Assembly (NCBI GenBank): GCA_021464245.1
Contig: JADCRB010000035.1
Coordinates: 2,414,469 to 2,478,468 of the forward strand
Direction of reading: 5' to 3'
Length of the DNA: 64,000 bases
Source of the DNA: Carallia brachiata
Lineage: Eukaryota; Streptophyta; Magnoliopsida; Malpighiales; Rhizophoraceae
The notes under the pieces: generated by a model
What the model saw: only the letters and a program-made list of their open reading frames with translations
Database searches by the model: none
What the model was told of the DNA's origin: nothing
Shown here: in pieces, positions 1 to 12,095 of the stretch
Layout of the letters: each line of letters opens with the position of its first letter
Position numbering within the stretch: position 1 is the first letter of the stretch
Made by a program: the position numbers and the translations under genes

Positions 1-212
1 GGTGTCATTTTCAATTTCATTAAAGAGAGAAGCTTGAATTGTTTGTTCACTATTAGATCGCTGTCGCTGGCTCCATCTATTTGGTCCTCTCAACCTTCTT
101 AAATTGTCCGAGCCAAATGCACGACAACAACCTATCACCGTTTTACACGTCAGATTTTGTTGTTCTGCGCTCTCATTTTGGTGTTGGTATCTTCCTGTGC
201 TAGAATTTCCCT
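1..212 (-). CDS. Possible internal exon of an unrecognised gene, cut by the window edge
   Basis: On the minus strand a frame stays open for 70 codons from about 210 to position 1 and would continue off the window. An AG acceptor lies just upstream (213-214, CAATAG). The predicted peptide is polar, rich in Gln, Asn, Ser and Arg, with a basic patch (DNLRRLRGPNRWSQRQR) followed by a more acidic end (SLFNEIEND). There is no Met in frame, so this would be an internal or terminal exon. Base composition is less AT-rich than the flanking DNA. I do not recognise the family. It could also be a chance open frame. Confidence 0.3.
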
Positions 213-215
213 CTA

Positions 216-2398
216 TTGCATGCCAAAAGAATGTTGGAAGTTCGTGGCAGGCAAGCTATTGAATGACACTCTTGATTTGCTTATAAAAAAAATATGAAGT
301 TGATGTGCTGTAATTTTCTAGCATATCCTATGCCTGCAGTTTTACATCTAAAGTAAAAAATTTTAGAAAGGGCTTTAATACGGCCACATCCTAGACAGGG
401 GAGACGCTGCTTTCTATTAGAGAAGAACTTTTGGGGGATTAAGGGTGACAACCTCAAAATAAGGGGATTGCATCTATTCCCATTTGGAATGCAACTCCCT
501 ACTTTTTTCTATTTTAAAAAATGTTTCCTAGACATAACATTTTAATGGAGTTAACTCATATCTTTATATGACATGAATGACATGAATGTCCAGGAAAATA
601 ATAAATAAGTCAACCTATATCAGTCTGTTTGTGATTAAATTCATTGAATTGTCTATACATTCAGAATTTTTTAGGCCGGAATTGGCGGATGATTAGGAAA
701 GTCCATGAACCACCTTCTTCATTCCAAACCTGCCTAAGATTTGAGCCTCCCAACTGAAATCTCAGTCCCAAACCCTCCGTGTCGTGAGATTAATGGATTA
801 TTTCATTCTTCTCGAATCAATTAGAAGGTTGGAGGTTGACTTGAATCAAACATGGAAGAAAGAAAATGATGCAATAAACACAGTCACAAACCATCATCAA
901 ATGGTTCTGTGAAATGACGACGCAGGGGACAGCCAGCCGCTTTCGCCCCAGTTACTAACTGGGAATCTAATAGGCGAAGAATATTGTCCTGGAAACGTGG
1001 AATGAAAAGCGAACACTTCGATTGGCCGTACATTAATCGACATATAAACGTCAGCGACGCATATCAGAGCTCAGCTTTAGCTTCATTTTTTTTTTTTTAA
1101 TCAAAAAGCTTTTGCTTCATTGGTTGGTATAATTATATCCACATTGCATGTATTGCAACAACTTTAATCTTGCTTTTAATTTTCAAGCCAGGTTGACGTC
1201 AAAATCTGGCATTTTACCTTGTCCGGCTCAAAATTTTATGATTGATCTAAGAAACATTTAATTAGCTTAAATGTTAGAATTTCATTATATAACTGTATTT
1301 TAAATAACACTAAAATAATCTTGTAGTGCATACGATAACATTTAAAAGTTTATCTGTTTGTTACTTTCAATTAAGTCTCATCTGATTATGATATATTTCA
1401 CTTTGATTTCACATAAAAGAAATCTCACCAAATATTTTCCTAAATTTTATAGGTCAATTTGGTGTGTTGAATGTTTTAAAATGCGGTATCCTCTTTTAAT
1501 ATAAAGTATCAATACATGTCTCGATATTTGGTGTTCCTATTAGTGTCCTGATTGAAATTAAAATTGATAATTTTGAAACAAAAATAATAATTTTATATGC
1601 AAAAATAACAACTATTAATTTTTATTTTAAAAATTATCAATTTTATTTTAAAATTATTAATTTTAATTTTAATCGAAATACTAATCAAGACACTAAAATT
1701 CAGCATACTAATATTTTCTTTTTAATATAAATAAACTAAGGGATGTTAAGCAGATCTTCTTTCCTGTTTAGTTAAACGGAAAGACTCTCTTTTAAATTGT
1801 GCCATTATAAAGTCTCTGGAATCAACATCAAGCTTCCTAGAATCCAAAGAAAACATGCTGAGCCCCTTTAATTTTAACTGGAGGGCCAAAATTGGTTGTC
1901 TGCTCAGGCAAGACAGAATTGTTAGGATGATATATTCTAACGAAATGAGCATGAAGAGCTAATAGTTTTCTATTAAATGCTTTGCACCAAGTGCCCTCAT
2001 GATGAACAAGATAAACGAATCAGATGCCATTATTTTTTTTTTTTGGGAAAAAAAACTTTCTAAATCGGACGCAACAGACAAACATCAATTTCACTCGTCT
2101 TGTCATATATCCACCCAGACTAAAATATTTTTTGCTTGCCTGGTTCACGTGGGTTCCATAACAGTTGGAACAATTTATTCAAAGGTTGAGACTCTAATCA
2201 CAGCAAAGCAACTATGGCCATTTAGCCCATAAAATAGCTTGTTTTATCATATATATGCTAGCGTCAGGATATTATTATATAGTAAACGAGAATAAAATGT
2301 TAGAAATTAATTATGACTAATAATTAGTGAAATGAAACGCATTCGGTCACTGTCAAATTTGAGGTTAAGTTCAGCATAATCATGGCTCTTTATGAGTA
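216..2398. other. Intergenic region with no supported gene
   Basis: The stretch is AT-rich and holds no convincing coding exon. A less AT-rich island at about 890-1080 contains CATATAAA (1040-1047) and ACGTCA-type motifs and resembles a promoter, but no gene could be attached to it on either strand. The open frames near 1746-1952 and 1999-2232 lack family resemblance and splice context. Confidence 0.5.
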
Positions 2399-2501
2399 GG
2401 CTATATGCATTCTTTTTCTTTTTTTTTTTGGGGTTGGGGGGGGGGGGGGGGGGGGGGTGGGGGGGGGGGGGGTGGTGTGGTCTTCAGGCTATATGCATTC
2501 T
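2399..2501 (-). mobile_element. Very short retroposed insert (T-run plus G-run) with 15-bp target duplication
   Basis: The 15-mer GGCTATATGCATTCT occurs at 2399-2413 and again, perfectly, at 2487-2501. The 73 bp between them are a T-rich run (2414-2430) followed by about 45 nearly uninterrupted G residues and GGTGTGGTCTTCA. Read on the minus strand this is a short C-rich piece ending in a poly(A) tail, as expected of a severely 5'-truncated retroposon. The G tract could form G-quadruplex and is prone to sequencing error. Confidence 0.65.
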
Positions 2502-2659
2502 CTGAGAATCCTTGGCTTCCGTGGTGATAGACTAATAGTCGAGCAGTTTGACTTGCTTCCAAGCTTCCGATTGCTTACATGCCATTGAGACAATAACATC
2601 TCATGTTTTGCCTTTTGCCTTTGCTGGCTTGTTTTCATAGGGAATAAGATTATTATTAA

Positions 2660-3183
2660 CTCAGTAACTATTGGAAAGTCCAGATCTAAGTTAGTCTTTT
2701 GAAAAAAAAAAAAAAGAAAGTCTAAATAAAGTCGTTGAGTTAAAGAAAAAGTAAACGAATAGGTTAGTAATAATAAATTTTCGTTAATTGATGAGTTGAC
2801 AGTTAATGTGACGAAATTTATTTGTCATATTCAGCATTTTATACTTACGTGACAAAAATTATTCAAGTCAAATCAACATTTGATGCCTCCTTGATAATTT
2901 TATTGACTATACTTGAGTGACTTTTATTGTCTAAGCGTTAAAATTCTTTTATTTTTGTTATGTAGTCATGAAATGTTGTCTTGACTGGAGTAATTTTTAT
3001 TATATAAGCAAAAATTACTTTCTAGGATAAGTGAATTTTGTCATGTTAATTGTCAACTTATCAATTAACATCAATTTATTATTATTGACGTATTCATATA
3101 CTTTTTTTTTTTAAGTTGGTGATCTTATTTGGACTATTTTTTTTATTACTAACCTAAATTTAGACTTTTTAATTGTTACTGAC
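2660..3183. mobile_element. Fold-back MITE with long imperfect inverted repeats
   Basis: The left arm (from about 2660, through AGTAATAATAAATT and TTGATGAGTTGACAGTTAA) is the imperfect reverse complement of the right arm (TTAATTGTCAACTTATCAA, AATTTATTATTATTGAC, ending near TGTTACTGAC at about 3183). No coding capacity is visible. Exact ends and target duplication were not resolved. Confidence 0.55.
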
Positions 3184-3199
3184 CAATAATAAACTTGTT

Positions 3200-5700
3200 T
3201 TTTTCCACTGGAATTGTAAAAGAAGAGTTTGGGTAGCACATGACTTATTACACCCTCCAATGGAACAACAGAAAAAGAAAACATTTGGTCATCCTGGTTT
3301 ATTCTTATTTTGGAACAATTAATTTGGACATAGAAATATTTTCAGGCATGCAATCATGGATATGAAGTGGACATATAGTGAATTAGGGTTTATTTAACTT
3401 ATCTGTTCGATATTGTTATTACTAATTGTTACTACTGATTGCTGATTGTTGATTATTGTTGCTTATCACTGATTGCTAAAAAAATTAATGAAGTTTTAGT
3501 TAATTTTATACTTACTGTTATTGTTGAATAATTAAATGACTAATTTAAACATTTAATTTACATTAATGTATCATATTTAAAAAATTATTTTTATATTTTA
3601 TAATTTTTATTTTTAGAATAATTATTCTACAAATACTATTGTGAATTTTCTCATTTAATTTTTATTTGTTCAAAAACAATAATTAATGTTTATTAGATAG
3701 TATAAAAATATAATGTGTAAATTATTTTTTTAAGCATCAATATTAATAAAAATTTGAAGTAAAAGAAATATTATTTAAGAATTATTGAAAAATGAAAATG
3801 TTGTATTTATATAAATATTGATGAAGTTGAGTAAACTAACAAATTGTATTCACGTAGTAAGTGAAAAGATGATGAAGTTTTATAAATGTTTTTTAAAGGT
3901 AATTTAGTCTATATATATTATTATTAACATTAAAAACTAAAAAATAGCTCAAAAAGTAATAATAAAGTAATTTTGAGTTATTTTTCAATCAGTTACTTTT
4001 AAAATATTGTATAAAAAAAAGAAAATCAAATAGTAAGACAAAAAATTTAATCAAATACTCGTCTCTTTATTTTTTAAAAATGAAATGCAAATGTACATTT
4101 CTAAAAGTTAATTCAAATAATTATTTAGATTGTTAAATTATAAAATATATATTAAATTAAAAAAAATAATAAATTATTAAATTTTATTATATTAACTACA
4201 TATTTTTTTTATATATTACTAAATATATTTACGTAATTTTATTCTTCTGAAAAAAAAAAACATATTTTAGGATCACACAAAATCAGCACAATAATTATTC
4301 AATCATAAGTTGGAACCTGGGTTCTCGGTTCCAGCTAGATTGGGCCTACCAATTCCAAAGGTTTTGGTCTTCCAAGATTCTATTACGACTGTAGTAAGAA
4401 TAGGATGGAAGTAAAACAAGGAAAGGTTAAAGCAACTAATTAAAAAGAAAATAAATTGAGAAAGGGAATAATCCTTTGTTTGACTGATGATGAGAAAGGA
4501 AATAGTTGAAAAATACGGTGAAAAGATGGCGTGGGTCCCAGTGGCAGTGGTGAGAAAGCAGCCGAAGTAGTATCCCTAACAGGTTTAGTTTTCAAAATAC
4601 CAAAATTATCCTTGGACTTTGTTTAAGAACCATGTTGTTTGTTTTTATATGAACGACGGGTATAACTATCATTTTATAAATATCAATTTTTATATCTCTT
4701 TAGTTACTAATCCAAACATAAAATTTATTTTGCATTTAGTTTCTTTCTCACTTGTTTCTACTTTATCCGAATAATCTATTAAAAAAATTATTTATTTCTC
4801 ACAATTTAATTTCACTCCTCACTTCAAATCCATACACAGTATTAGTATTGTATTATATGATTTTGGTATGATGATGGTATGGTAATGTAAGAGTAGAAGA
4901 TAAGTGGGCGCCCCAAGTCGCCCCAGGTATTGTGTAAGTTGTATTTATAGATATTTGTTAATTTTATTTATTTTTTTAATAAAATTTATTTATTATTTAA
5001 TATTAAATAATTTATTTTTTTATTTTAAGTAGACTTTATTCATCATGTGGTGTAACATAATAAATAAATTATACTTACTAATAAATGTGAGTTAAAGTAG
5101 AAATACTTAATTTTTTATAAAATTTTTATTAATGATGCCTGATGTTATTCAAAGTATAGTTTCACTGCTGACATGCCAATAGATGCACCTTTTTCTTTTC
5201 TTTTTTTTTTTTTTCTGAGAGAGATAGATCATAGATAGGTTATTTTCTCTATTTTAACTATGATAGAATTGGGAAGGAAGTGGACAATATTCAAGGAGTT
5301 GGTATCAAAAAAACAAAAAAAAACAAAAAAGCTCAAGTAGGTGGTAATTTCTATTACTTCCCACTACTTTCACCGCTCCAGTAGTCTATTATGTCGGGGA
5401 AAAGAATAAGTGTAGCCAATCAATCTACAGTAAAAAGAAAGTGGGAATTGATTTTTTTTGCATTACTTTAAACAGTATTTACACGATTAAAACAGGTCAT
5501 ATTACAGAGATGCCACATGCTTCACCATCAAATTAAAAACCGGACATTAGACAAACATACCAAACACCACACGACATGATCCTGTATTTGGTGGACCAAT
5601 ATTAAGATTTGTAGACTCCGGCGGCGAAGAGTACTTTTTGGTTTTTTTTCCCCTTTTTTTTTTCTTTTTCCCTTCCTATAATAAATATAGTAATTAGCGA
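3200..5700. other. AT-rich intergenic DNA downstream of the P450 gene
   Basis: No open frame or exon of note. The region is dominated by A/T homopolymer runs and simple AT-rich repeats. It is downstream of the minus-strand P450 gene, so its right end (about 5500-5717) should contain that gene's 3' UTR. Confidence 0.5.
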
Positions 5701-5717
5701 TAAAACAGGAGTTTTAA

Positions 5718-7796
5718 TTAAGAACGCCTAGTCTGTACTTTAACGGATAGCGGATTAGCCATCTCACAAGAAAGTTTTAGGACTTCAGATAGATCAACTG
5801 TATTCTTATCAGACGGTAGCCATTCATATTCGTGCAATAGCGTCGCTACCCAAAAAGTCACTGTCGTCAAGCCCAAGGTCTTACCTGGGCAGGTCCGTCT
5901 ACCCGAGCCGAACGGGGCAAGCCTGAGATCTGAACCCAGTACAGAAAATTCCATGTCGTCCGCTCTGGCTACAACAAACCGCTCGGGAATAAAGTGAAGC
6001 GGGTCAGACCAGAACTCAGGATCCCTCGAGATGGCCCACATGTTCACCATTGCGGTGGTCCCCTGGGGCACGTGATGTCCATCAACGATCGTATCACCAG
6101 TGGCTAGCCTGGCCCACGAGAGCAGTGGGCCCGGCGGGTGTAGCCTTAACACTTCCTTCACTATCGCCTGTAAATACACCATGGCCGCCAGATCAGGCTC
6201 GGCAACCGACCGTGATTTGCCAACAACCTCGTCAAGCTCATCGTGGACCCTTGATTGGACATCAGGATGGAGCACCATCCTTGCGAGTATCCACTCGATC
6301 AAAACCGCCACAGTGTCAGTCCCTCTAAATATCATTTCCTGGACACATACCGCCGAAACGTTATACTACTGCCGAAAAACTTAGTACGTACAATAATTAA
6401 ACAACATTGATTGCTTTTGTTGTCACAAAAACCAATTTTATGGGCACGACCGCCAATAAGAATAACACTAAATAAAATACTTGTCTGGACCAAAAGTGTA
6501 AGAAATAGAAAAGAACGTTATTATTTTTTTTTAACAAAAATATATCTAAAATATTTTGAAAATGTAATTAATTACATTAAATTTGTTATTATCTATATTT
6601 TAAGTATAATAAAAAATAAAAAAAAATTATTGTCATTTTTTTACACATAAAATTCAACTGATTGTATATCAAATCCACTTGATTATATTCCAGCAGTGTT
6701 TCAGATATTTTTTTTTATGAAAATTTAACTTTTTAAAAAAAATTATTGGTGTTCCTCCTTTTTTTTTATAAAAAAATTGTCTGTTTTTGTTTTTACTTAC
6801 CCAAAGAACGGCAATCATATCGGATTCTGATAACTTATCGGGGCCTTGAAGGGACAGTAAAACATCGACGAAATCTCGGGTTTCGTCAACAGTCGACGAA
6901 GCTCGGTGCTCGGAGATGATTCGGCTAATAAACCGGTTCACACGCGGCACAAGGTTTGAGCATCTGAGCCGGATCTTTTGAGGATCAAAATCTGCAAGCC
7001 AAGGAAGGTGATCCGTCCAGTTTAGTGTGCCCAATAGTTCGTATCCTTCATCAACCAATCCTCTTAGTTCTTCAACTTCATGGTTTTGGGAATCTAATAA
7101 GTTATATTGGCGACCAAAGACAGAACACATCATGTTGTTAAGCGAAGCTCGCTTGAGTATTCCACGAATATTAGTGGAACATTGTTGTTGGTTATCTAAC
7201 ATAGACACCATTTGAGACGCGATGACGCGTCTCTGGGACTCGGAAGCTTTGATTTGTTTGGGGCAGAAAAGGTGTGTCGTCGCTATTCTTCGCAGGGTCC
7301 GCCAATAAACACCATATGGAGCGAACCCAATTGCTCTATTGAACATTAGGCTATAAGCAGACTCCTTGACAGGACGATCTGCAAATACCGAACTGCTCAA
7401 TATTTCCTTGGCCACGTCGGGGCTACACGTCACGACAACGCGAGTTTCGCCAAGGCTAAAGGCCATAAGCCTCTTGGCTCTGCATGTGTCGGCAGCGGCT
7501 GCAATCCGCTGATGCGCAAGAGAATTCATAAGGTTCATGCTGCCAATCAGAGGCAATCCTCTGGGACCTGGAATTCCCTTGGCGATCCCAGAGCGGGGGG
7601 AAGAAAGAAAGAAAGAAAATCTATGGCAATAATATTTGCCCCAAGCTGGACCGCCAGGGAAAGCCCAGTAAACAATGGTGATGGCAAGCCAAGCTAAAGC
7701 GAAGAACCAAAGCGACCATGCAATGTTTTCTTGAGTAAAGGCTCTGCATTTGGATGCCAGAGCAAAGACCCATATGCTATCTATGTCGGTTCTCAT
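5718..7796 (-). CDS. CYP78A: Cytochrome P450, CYP78A family (CYP78A9-like)
   Basis: Two exons, 7796-6801 (332 codons) and 6338-5718 (206 codons plus TAA), separated by a 462-bp GT-AG phase-0 intron (GTAAGT donor). The 538-residue product has the usual length for the family. An N-terminal membrane anchor at about residues 25-46 is followed by the proline-rich IPGPRG hinge. Later motifs are the I-helix RGTDT (337-341), K-helix EVLR (394-397), PERF (450-453) and the heme loop [10 protein letters not shown] with Cys482 as thiolate ligand. From memory, segments such as [21 protein letters not shown] and [13 protein letters not shown] are CYP78A hallmarks, closest to the CYP78A6/A8/A9 group; this was not aligned. 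Members are ER-anchored monooxygenases that promote organ, ovule and seed growth non-cell-autonomously, but their substrate is unsettled. No frameshift or missing key residue is seen, so the gene looks functional. Confidence 0.95.
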
Positions 7797-7915
7797 AGTT
7801 GGAATAGATATGTTTAGAATTTTTCAAGATTGGGAGAATACCACTCACAGAAACACACTAAAAATGGGACAATTGTTACTGATTTGTTTGGGGCACAATT
7901 GGGGTTGGCTGCCTA

Positions 7916-7927
7916 ATAATATATATA
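7916..7927 (-). promoter_or_regulatory. Candidate TATA box of the CYP78A gene
   Basis: On the minus strand TATATATTATTA lies about 120-130 bp upstream of the P450 start codon. This would place transcription start near 7890-7895 and give a 5' UTR of roughly 95 nt. A pyrimidine-rich stretch (CCTCCC/CACCC repeats, minus strand) lies between the TATA box and the start codon, as in many plant 5' leaders. Confidence 0.55.
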
Positions 7928-8174
7928 GGGGCGGGAGGGGTGAGGGTGTTGGGAGGAGTGAAGCTTCTATCTCAAAGTAGAATTAAAAGAAAAAAAAAAC
8001 ACAAAAAAAACAAGAATTACATCAATCAGAGCATTAGACCTGAAAATTGAATGCAAGTTCACAATTTTAATTACAATTAGCACTTTTTTAATGAATCATT
8101 TTTTTTGAACAAACAAAAAAAAATTAATAGACTAACTTGTAACTAACAAAAAAATTTATGGCTTTTTTTTTTTT

Positions 8175-8500
8175 TTAAATTTATGGCTTGTTTGGAGAAG
8201 ATTGATTTTTTTATTATTTTTTCTTAACTTTTTCTTTCTCTTTACTTTCTCTTCTATTCAAATAATTTATTTTTCTCATAACTTTACCTTTCACGAATTA
8301 CTGCTTACTTTTTCTTTTTAACCATTTTTTTTTACAATTTTCTCCCATATCCAAATAACTTTTCTTTCATTTTTCTTTCTCATATTTTTTTCACAATTTT
8401 TTTTATTTATCAAAATAATTTATTTTTTACATAATTTTTTTATTCTTTTCTTTTCTCTACTTTTCTCCTCTATCTAAATATACTATTTGTGAAGTGGATC
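8175..8500. repeat. Diverged copy of the CTTTCTC/AATAATT dispersed repeat family
   Basis: The pyrimidine-rich sequence carries recurrent blocks such as CATAACTTT, CAAATAATTTATTTTTCTCA and TTTTTCTTTTTAACCATTT. The same block order occurs at 11630-12016 and, inverted, at 34688-35095. The copy is degenerate and non-coding. Confidence 0.5.
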
Positions 8501-8617
8501 TACCTCTAATCCTTGTTTTTTGAACCGATCTACGTCTAATCCCGATTATGAATAACCGTTTATACCAAAGCACGGTAGGACCGTATAACTAAAATTCTAG
8601 TTGTAATAACAAGGGAT

Positions 8618-9062
8618 AAGTATTTTAGATTCTAAACTTTTAGATTTTTTTACATTTGAATCCTAAATCTTTTTAACATTTTATTTCAATTCTAAATTTT
8701 TTAATTTTTTACTATATCAGTCCTTTAACTTACAAAAAGTAGTTAATCCGAAAATAAGTGACTTTAATTTAATAAAAATCATTTAAAAAAGTTTAAATAT
8801 ATGAATTAAATATTTTTTTAATCAACAAAATATGCATATTAAATATTTTTTTAATCAAAAAATATACGAATTAAATAAATAACATGCATATTTTTGATAG
8901 AAAATACATTCAATTCATATATTTAATCTTTTTTAAATAATTTTTTATAAAATTAAAATTATTTTTAATAGATTGATCATTTTTGTTAAACAGAGAGACT
9001 AATTTGATAAAAATATTAAAAAGTTTATAATTTAAATAAAATATTAAAAAAATTTACGTAAT
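8618..9062. mobile_element. Fold-back MITE, about 445 bp
   Basis: The left half (for example TTAAAAAAGTTTAAATATATG and the TTTTTAACATTTTATTT block) is the imperfect reverse complement of the right half (CATATATTTAATCTTTTTTAAA and AAATAAAATATTAAAAA). The centre lies near 8850. The outer arms also match (TATATCAGTCC against AGACTAATTTGATA). No protein is encoded. Confidence 0.5.
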
Positions 9063-9084
9063 AACACAAAATTGGTTAGGAATT

Positions 9085-9300
9085 TTTAGTTGCGCCGCCA
9101 TGGAGGAGTGGCCACACGTGGAAAAGTCATCCCACGCTGGCACGTGTTCTACGCGCTCCAGTGGCGTGGGGTTCCCTGTTTGAATGGTGAAGTTCTCCAA
9201 GCGAGAGCAACAGCCGCATTCGTCCGCCAATGAGAGAGCTGTTGCAGCCGTACGTCAATCAACCCATTACTCAGGGCAGGTTAGGAAAGAAAAGCGTTAC
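9085..9300. promoter_or_regulatory. Isolated GC-richer island with two G-box/ABRE motifs
   Basis: Within AT-rich DNA this short island has CACGTG at 9115-9120 (CCACACGTGG context) and at 9141-9146 (GGCACGTGTT). These are the core sites of bZIP and bHLH factors and match ABA-response elements. Two short plus-strand open frames start here (9100 and 9184) but neither resembles a known protein. It may be a promoter or first-exon relic; no attached gene was found. Confidence 0.35.
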
Positions 9301-9345
9301 AAAGAAAAAATAGTATTTATTTTTTGGAGAAAGGTTCGTGTCCGA

Positions 9346-9530
9346 AATGTTCCAAAGAATTTTTAAATTATAATTTATTAAATTTATTATACAGTTATAT
9401 AAAATATAAATATAAAAAAAATTTTTTTTTATTATTGTGCTTATAATTAATATAATTACACAATAAATTTAATAAATTATAATTTAAAAATTTTTCTAGT
9501 AAATTTTTATAACTATTAAACAGTACTTTT
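9346..9530. mobile_element. Palindromic AT-rich MITE (copy 1; relative at 35337-35520)
   Basis: AAATTATAATTTATTAAATTTATT at the left is mirrored by AATAAATTTAATAAATTATAATTT at the right around a centre near 9420. A closely similar sequence with the same right arm (ACAATAAATTTAATAAATTAT, then TTTTTTAATAAATTTTT) occurs at 35337-35520, marking a dispersed family. Confidence 0.5.
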
Positions 9531-9920
9531 ATTTTTTGACATATTTTTTATTTATTTAAATAATATATTTTCTAAATTCATTGTCTCACATTTTTTTTTT
9601 TCATTTTCTTCTTCATAACCACGCGATAATGTTGTACTTGATAGTATTTCTATGCTTAAACCGTTTGTTTTGGCAAACAGCACCGTTACGTTGAAATGCA
9701 TGGAGAACAATGTGGTAAGTTGGTAACAATAAGCATATAATGTAATAATTTGTTTATATTCAATTTCATTTATTTACAAGATCAATTGAAATTTAATCTT
9801 TCTGCATTTTTTTTACTACCGCTATTCTTAAGCGTTGTTGTTTAGTGTTTTTTTTTTCCAAAAATTATTTGTTTGGAATACATTTTGCCCTTGTTACTCT
9901 GATTGGTAAGTTTGCAGTAA

Positions 9921-9921
9921 T

Positions 9922-9977
<56 letters not shown>
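9921..9977. repeat. (AT)n microsatellite
   Basis: About 57 bp of nearly perfect AT dinucleotides with a small interruption at 9947-9950. Confidence 0.9.
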
Positions 9978-9979
<2 letters not shown>

Positions 9980-10069
9980 CATATTAAAAATAATAATCAA
10001 ATCCCATACCAAACCCGTAAATTGTGTTTGACCGCTTATTTCTCCATTATCATAACTCACAGTTCAGAC

Positions 10070-10352
10070 TTAGGGTGTATTTATTTACAGTAAAATATTT
10101 TATAAGAAAATTTTTTTCTCATTTTCCGACATTTGTTTCAAGTAAGATATTATATAACGAAAAATTAGAGAAAATTTTGAGATTAAAAAAAAAAACTTCA
10201 GTTTAGAATGAGCTGAAGTTATTTTTTGAAAAAGACACAAAATGTGCTTTAAGTGAATAAAAAAAAATCATTATATTCACTGAAAATATATATTTTTTAC
10301 TGCAAATATTTTATACAAGTAAGTTATTTTTCAGTAAACAAACAGACTCTAG
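10070..10352. mobile_element. Tourist-like MITE candidate (copy 1)
   Basis: The left end TTAGGGTGTATTTATTTACAG and the reverse complement of the right end TAGAGTCTGTTTGTTTACTG form imperfect terminal inverted repeats. The motif GTAAAATATTTTATA follows the left end and its complement recurs near the right end. A related element lies at 36636-36905. The GGGTCTGTTTG-type terminus suggests PIF/Harbinger (Tourist) ancestry; the 3-bp target duplication is not perfect. Confidence 0.4.
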
Positions 10353-10769
10353 TAACTAAAATTAATTTGATAAGCATTTGCATCAAATTACAAGATTTTT
10401 TGATCTGGTAATAATATTCTACTTTATAAATCTAAAGGTCTAATAGTTTTGATTGAACACAAAATTGTATGCCTCATTAAATCAATTGAAATATAAGAGA
10501 AATATTTTTCTGGACTGCAATACAAATGACACCTTTATTGTGATTTGTGATTTCTTTATTGAACCAAGATTCCAAAGACGTCTAAATTCAAAAGGCAAAC
10601 GGACTAGAAAATAAGACATAAGAAAGGATGAAAACGGCATTGCTAGTATTATTTTACTATGATAATTCATATTAATTTTAATACCCACAAACAAACCTTA
10701 GTTAAATTTAATACTACCTCTTATGTTTTATCAACTATCTTAGGTAAATCGAACCTTATTTTTTTAACA

Positions 10770-10990
10770 TGGTAGTAGAATTTTATAATTAAGTGATCTT
10801 GTATTCAAATTTCACTACCTTAACACTTAATTGTGAATTTCTATAAGTATGACAGATATGTCTTTTATTCATACATTCTATCTAAAGGGCTTTTATGTGA
10901 AAGAATGTATTAGAGTTTAATATATAATCTGTATTTTGAATCTCTCTGAACGACTTAAACTTTTAAGTGAATTTGAGGTTCAATTAGTTT
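10770..10990. repeat. Degenerate dispersed repeat
   Basis: AACATGGTAGTAGAATTTT, GTGATCTTGTATTCAAATTTCACTACC and the later CTCTCTGAACGACTTAAACTTTTAAGTGAA resemble a phrase common in plant repeats (ATGGTATCAGAGC followed by a TTCAAATCTC-like box). It may be a decayed tRNA-derived or LTR-related sequence. Class and ends are uncertain. Confidence 0.25.
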
Positions 10991-11629
10991 ATCAAATGTA
11001 ATATTGTTTATAATTCGTTGGCAAATTATTAAACTAGTTTGTGTAGCAACTTGTTTACATCCAACTATCGTGGAAACATCATGTAAACTAATTCCGACGT
11101 GAACTAATTGACAATTGTTTATTAGAGACATTTTATCCAAAATGGTACCTCCCTCTCATTTTATATAGTCTCTTTTACTTTCATTAGAAATTTAAAAAGA
11201 AATAAATCACAACTTGCGGATTGAATATAATTTCTAGTCGTTCCCGCAACATGTTTTCTCAAAATTTTCGAAAAGGATATGAATGTAGATGTATGCTATG
11301 AAATTTAGCGATTGTGAAAGAGTTTACTAGACAAGTCCCCATTGATAAAGACTCGTTTCGCTCATCATGGTAAATGTTTTTTTAACTAAAACTCAACAAC
11401 ATGGGACAATATTACTTCCATTTTGCTCCCTTCTATTTCTTATAATATATAATTCCAAACGCATATGCTAAAGAAAAAGACTATTACAAAACTTAACTTT
11501 AAATAGTATTAAAATAGTCGTACAGTTCATTTAATAATATTTAATGATAACATAAATTATTTTGATCTAATCCTACTTAATAAATTTTATTTAATAAATT
11601 CCACTAAATATTTCCAAAAACAAAATTAC

Positions 11630-12016
11630 TGGTGTGTTTGGTTTGTGAAAATTTGATGAGAAAAGAAAATAATTAGAAATTTTTGGTCAAAATACATTAT
11701 CATTACTTTACTATTTTTTCACAATATTTTCTTTCTCACAACTTTCTAATCAATTTAAATAATACTATTTTCTCATAACTTTTTCTCTTATAAATTATTA
11801 TTTATTTTTCTTTTTAATCATTTTATTTTTCACAACTTTCTCATTAATTCAAATAATTTTTTTTCACACAATTTTTCTCTCACAAATTATTATTTATTTT
11901 TCTTTCTAATTATTTTTTTCTCATAACTTTTTCATTAATTTAAACAATATTATTTTTTCATAATTTTTTTTATAATTTTTTTCTCATAACATTCTAACAA
12001 CCCAAATAAACCATAC
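11630..12016 (+). repeat. Dispersed element with ~92-bp internal tandem repeats (copy 2)
   Basis: It begins with GGTGTGTTTGGTTTGTGAAAA and contains several imperfect units built from TCTCATAACTTTTTCTC, AAATTATTATTTATTTTTC, TTTCTAATTATTTTTTTC and CATTAATTCAAATAAT. The AAATTATTATTTATTTTTC block recurs at about 11792 and 11884. It matches, in inverse orientation, 34688-35095, including the GGTGTGTTTGGTTT terminus and a GAAAATAATTxGAAAxTTTTxGT block beside it. No coding potential. Confidence 0.6.
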
Positions 12017-12095
12017 AAAATGAAGAGGAGGAAGTGTTACTATGGTTTTCTTTGCTTTCTTTGTTTTTGTTTTTGTTTTTTTTTTGGTGGGAGTG

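Noticed and set aside
6050..6384. Plus-strand frames of 92 and 94 codons
   Set aside because: They lie antisense to exon 2 of the CYP78A gene and only mirror its GC-rich coding sequence.
6669..6800. Extension of CYP78A exon 1 for 43 codons past the donor
   Set aside because: It reads into AT-rich intron sequence; the GTAAGT donor and phase-0 acceptor restore the conserved P450 frame.
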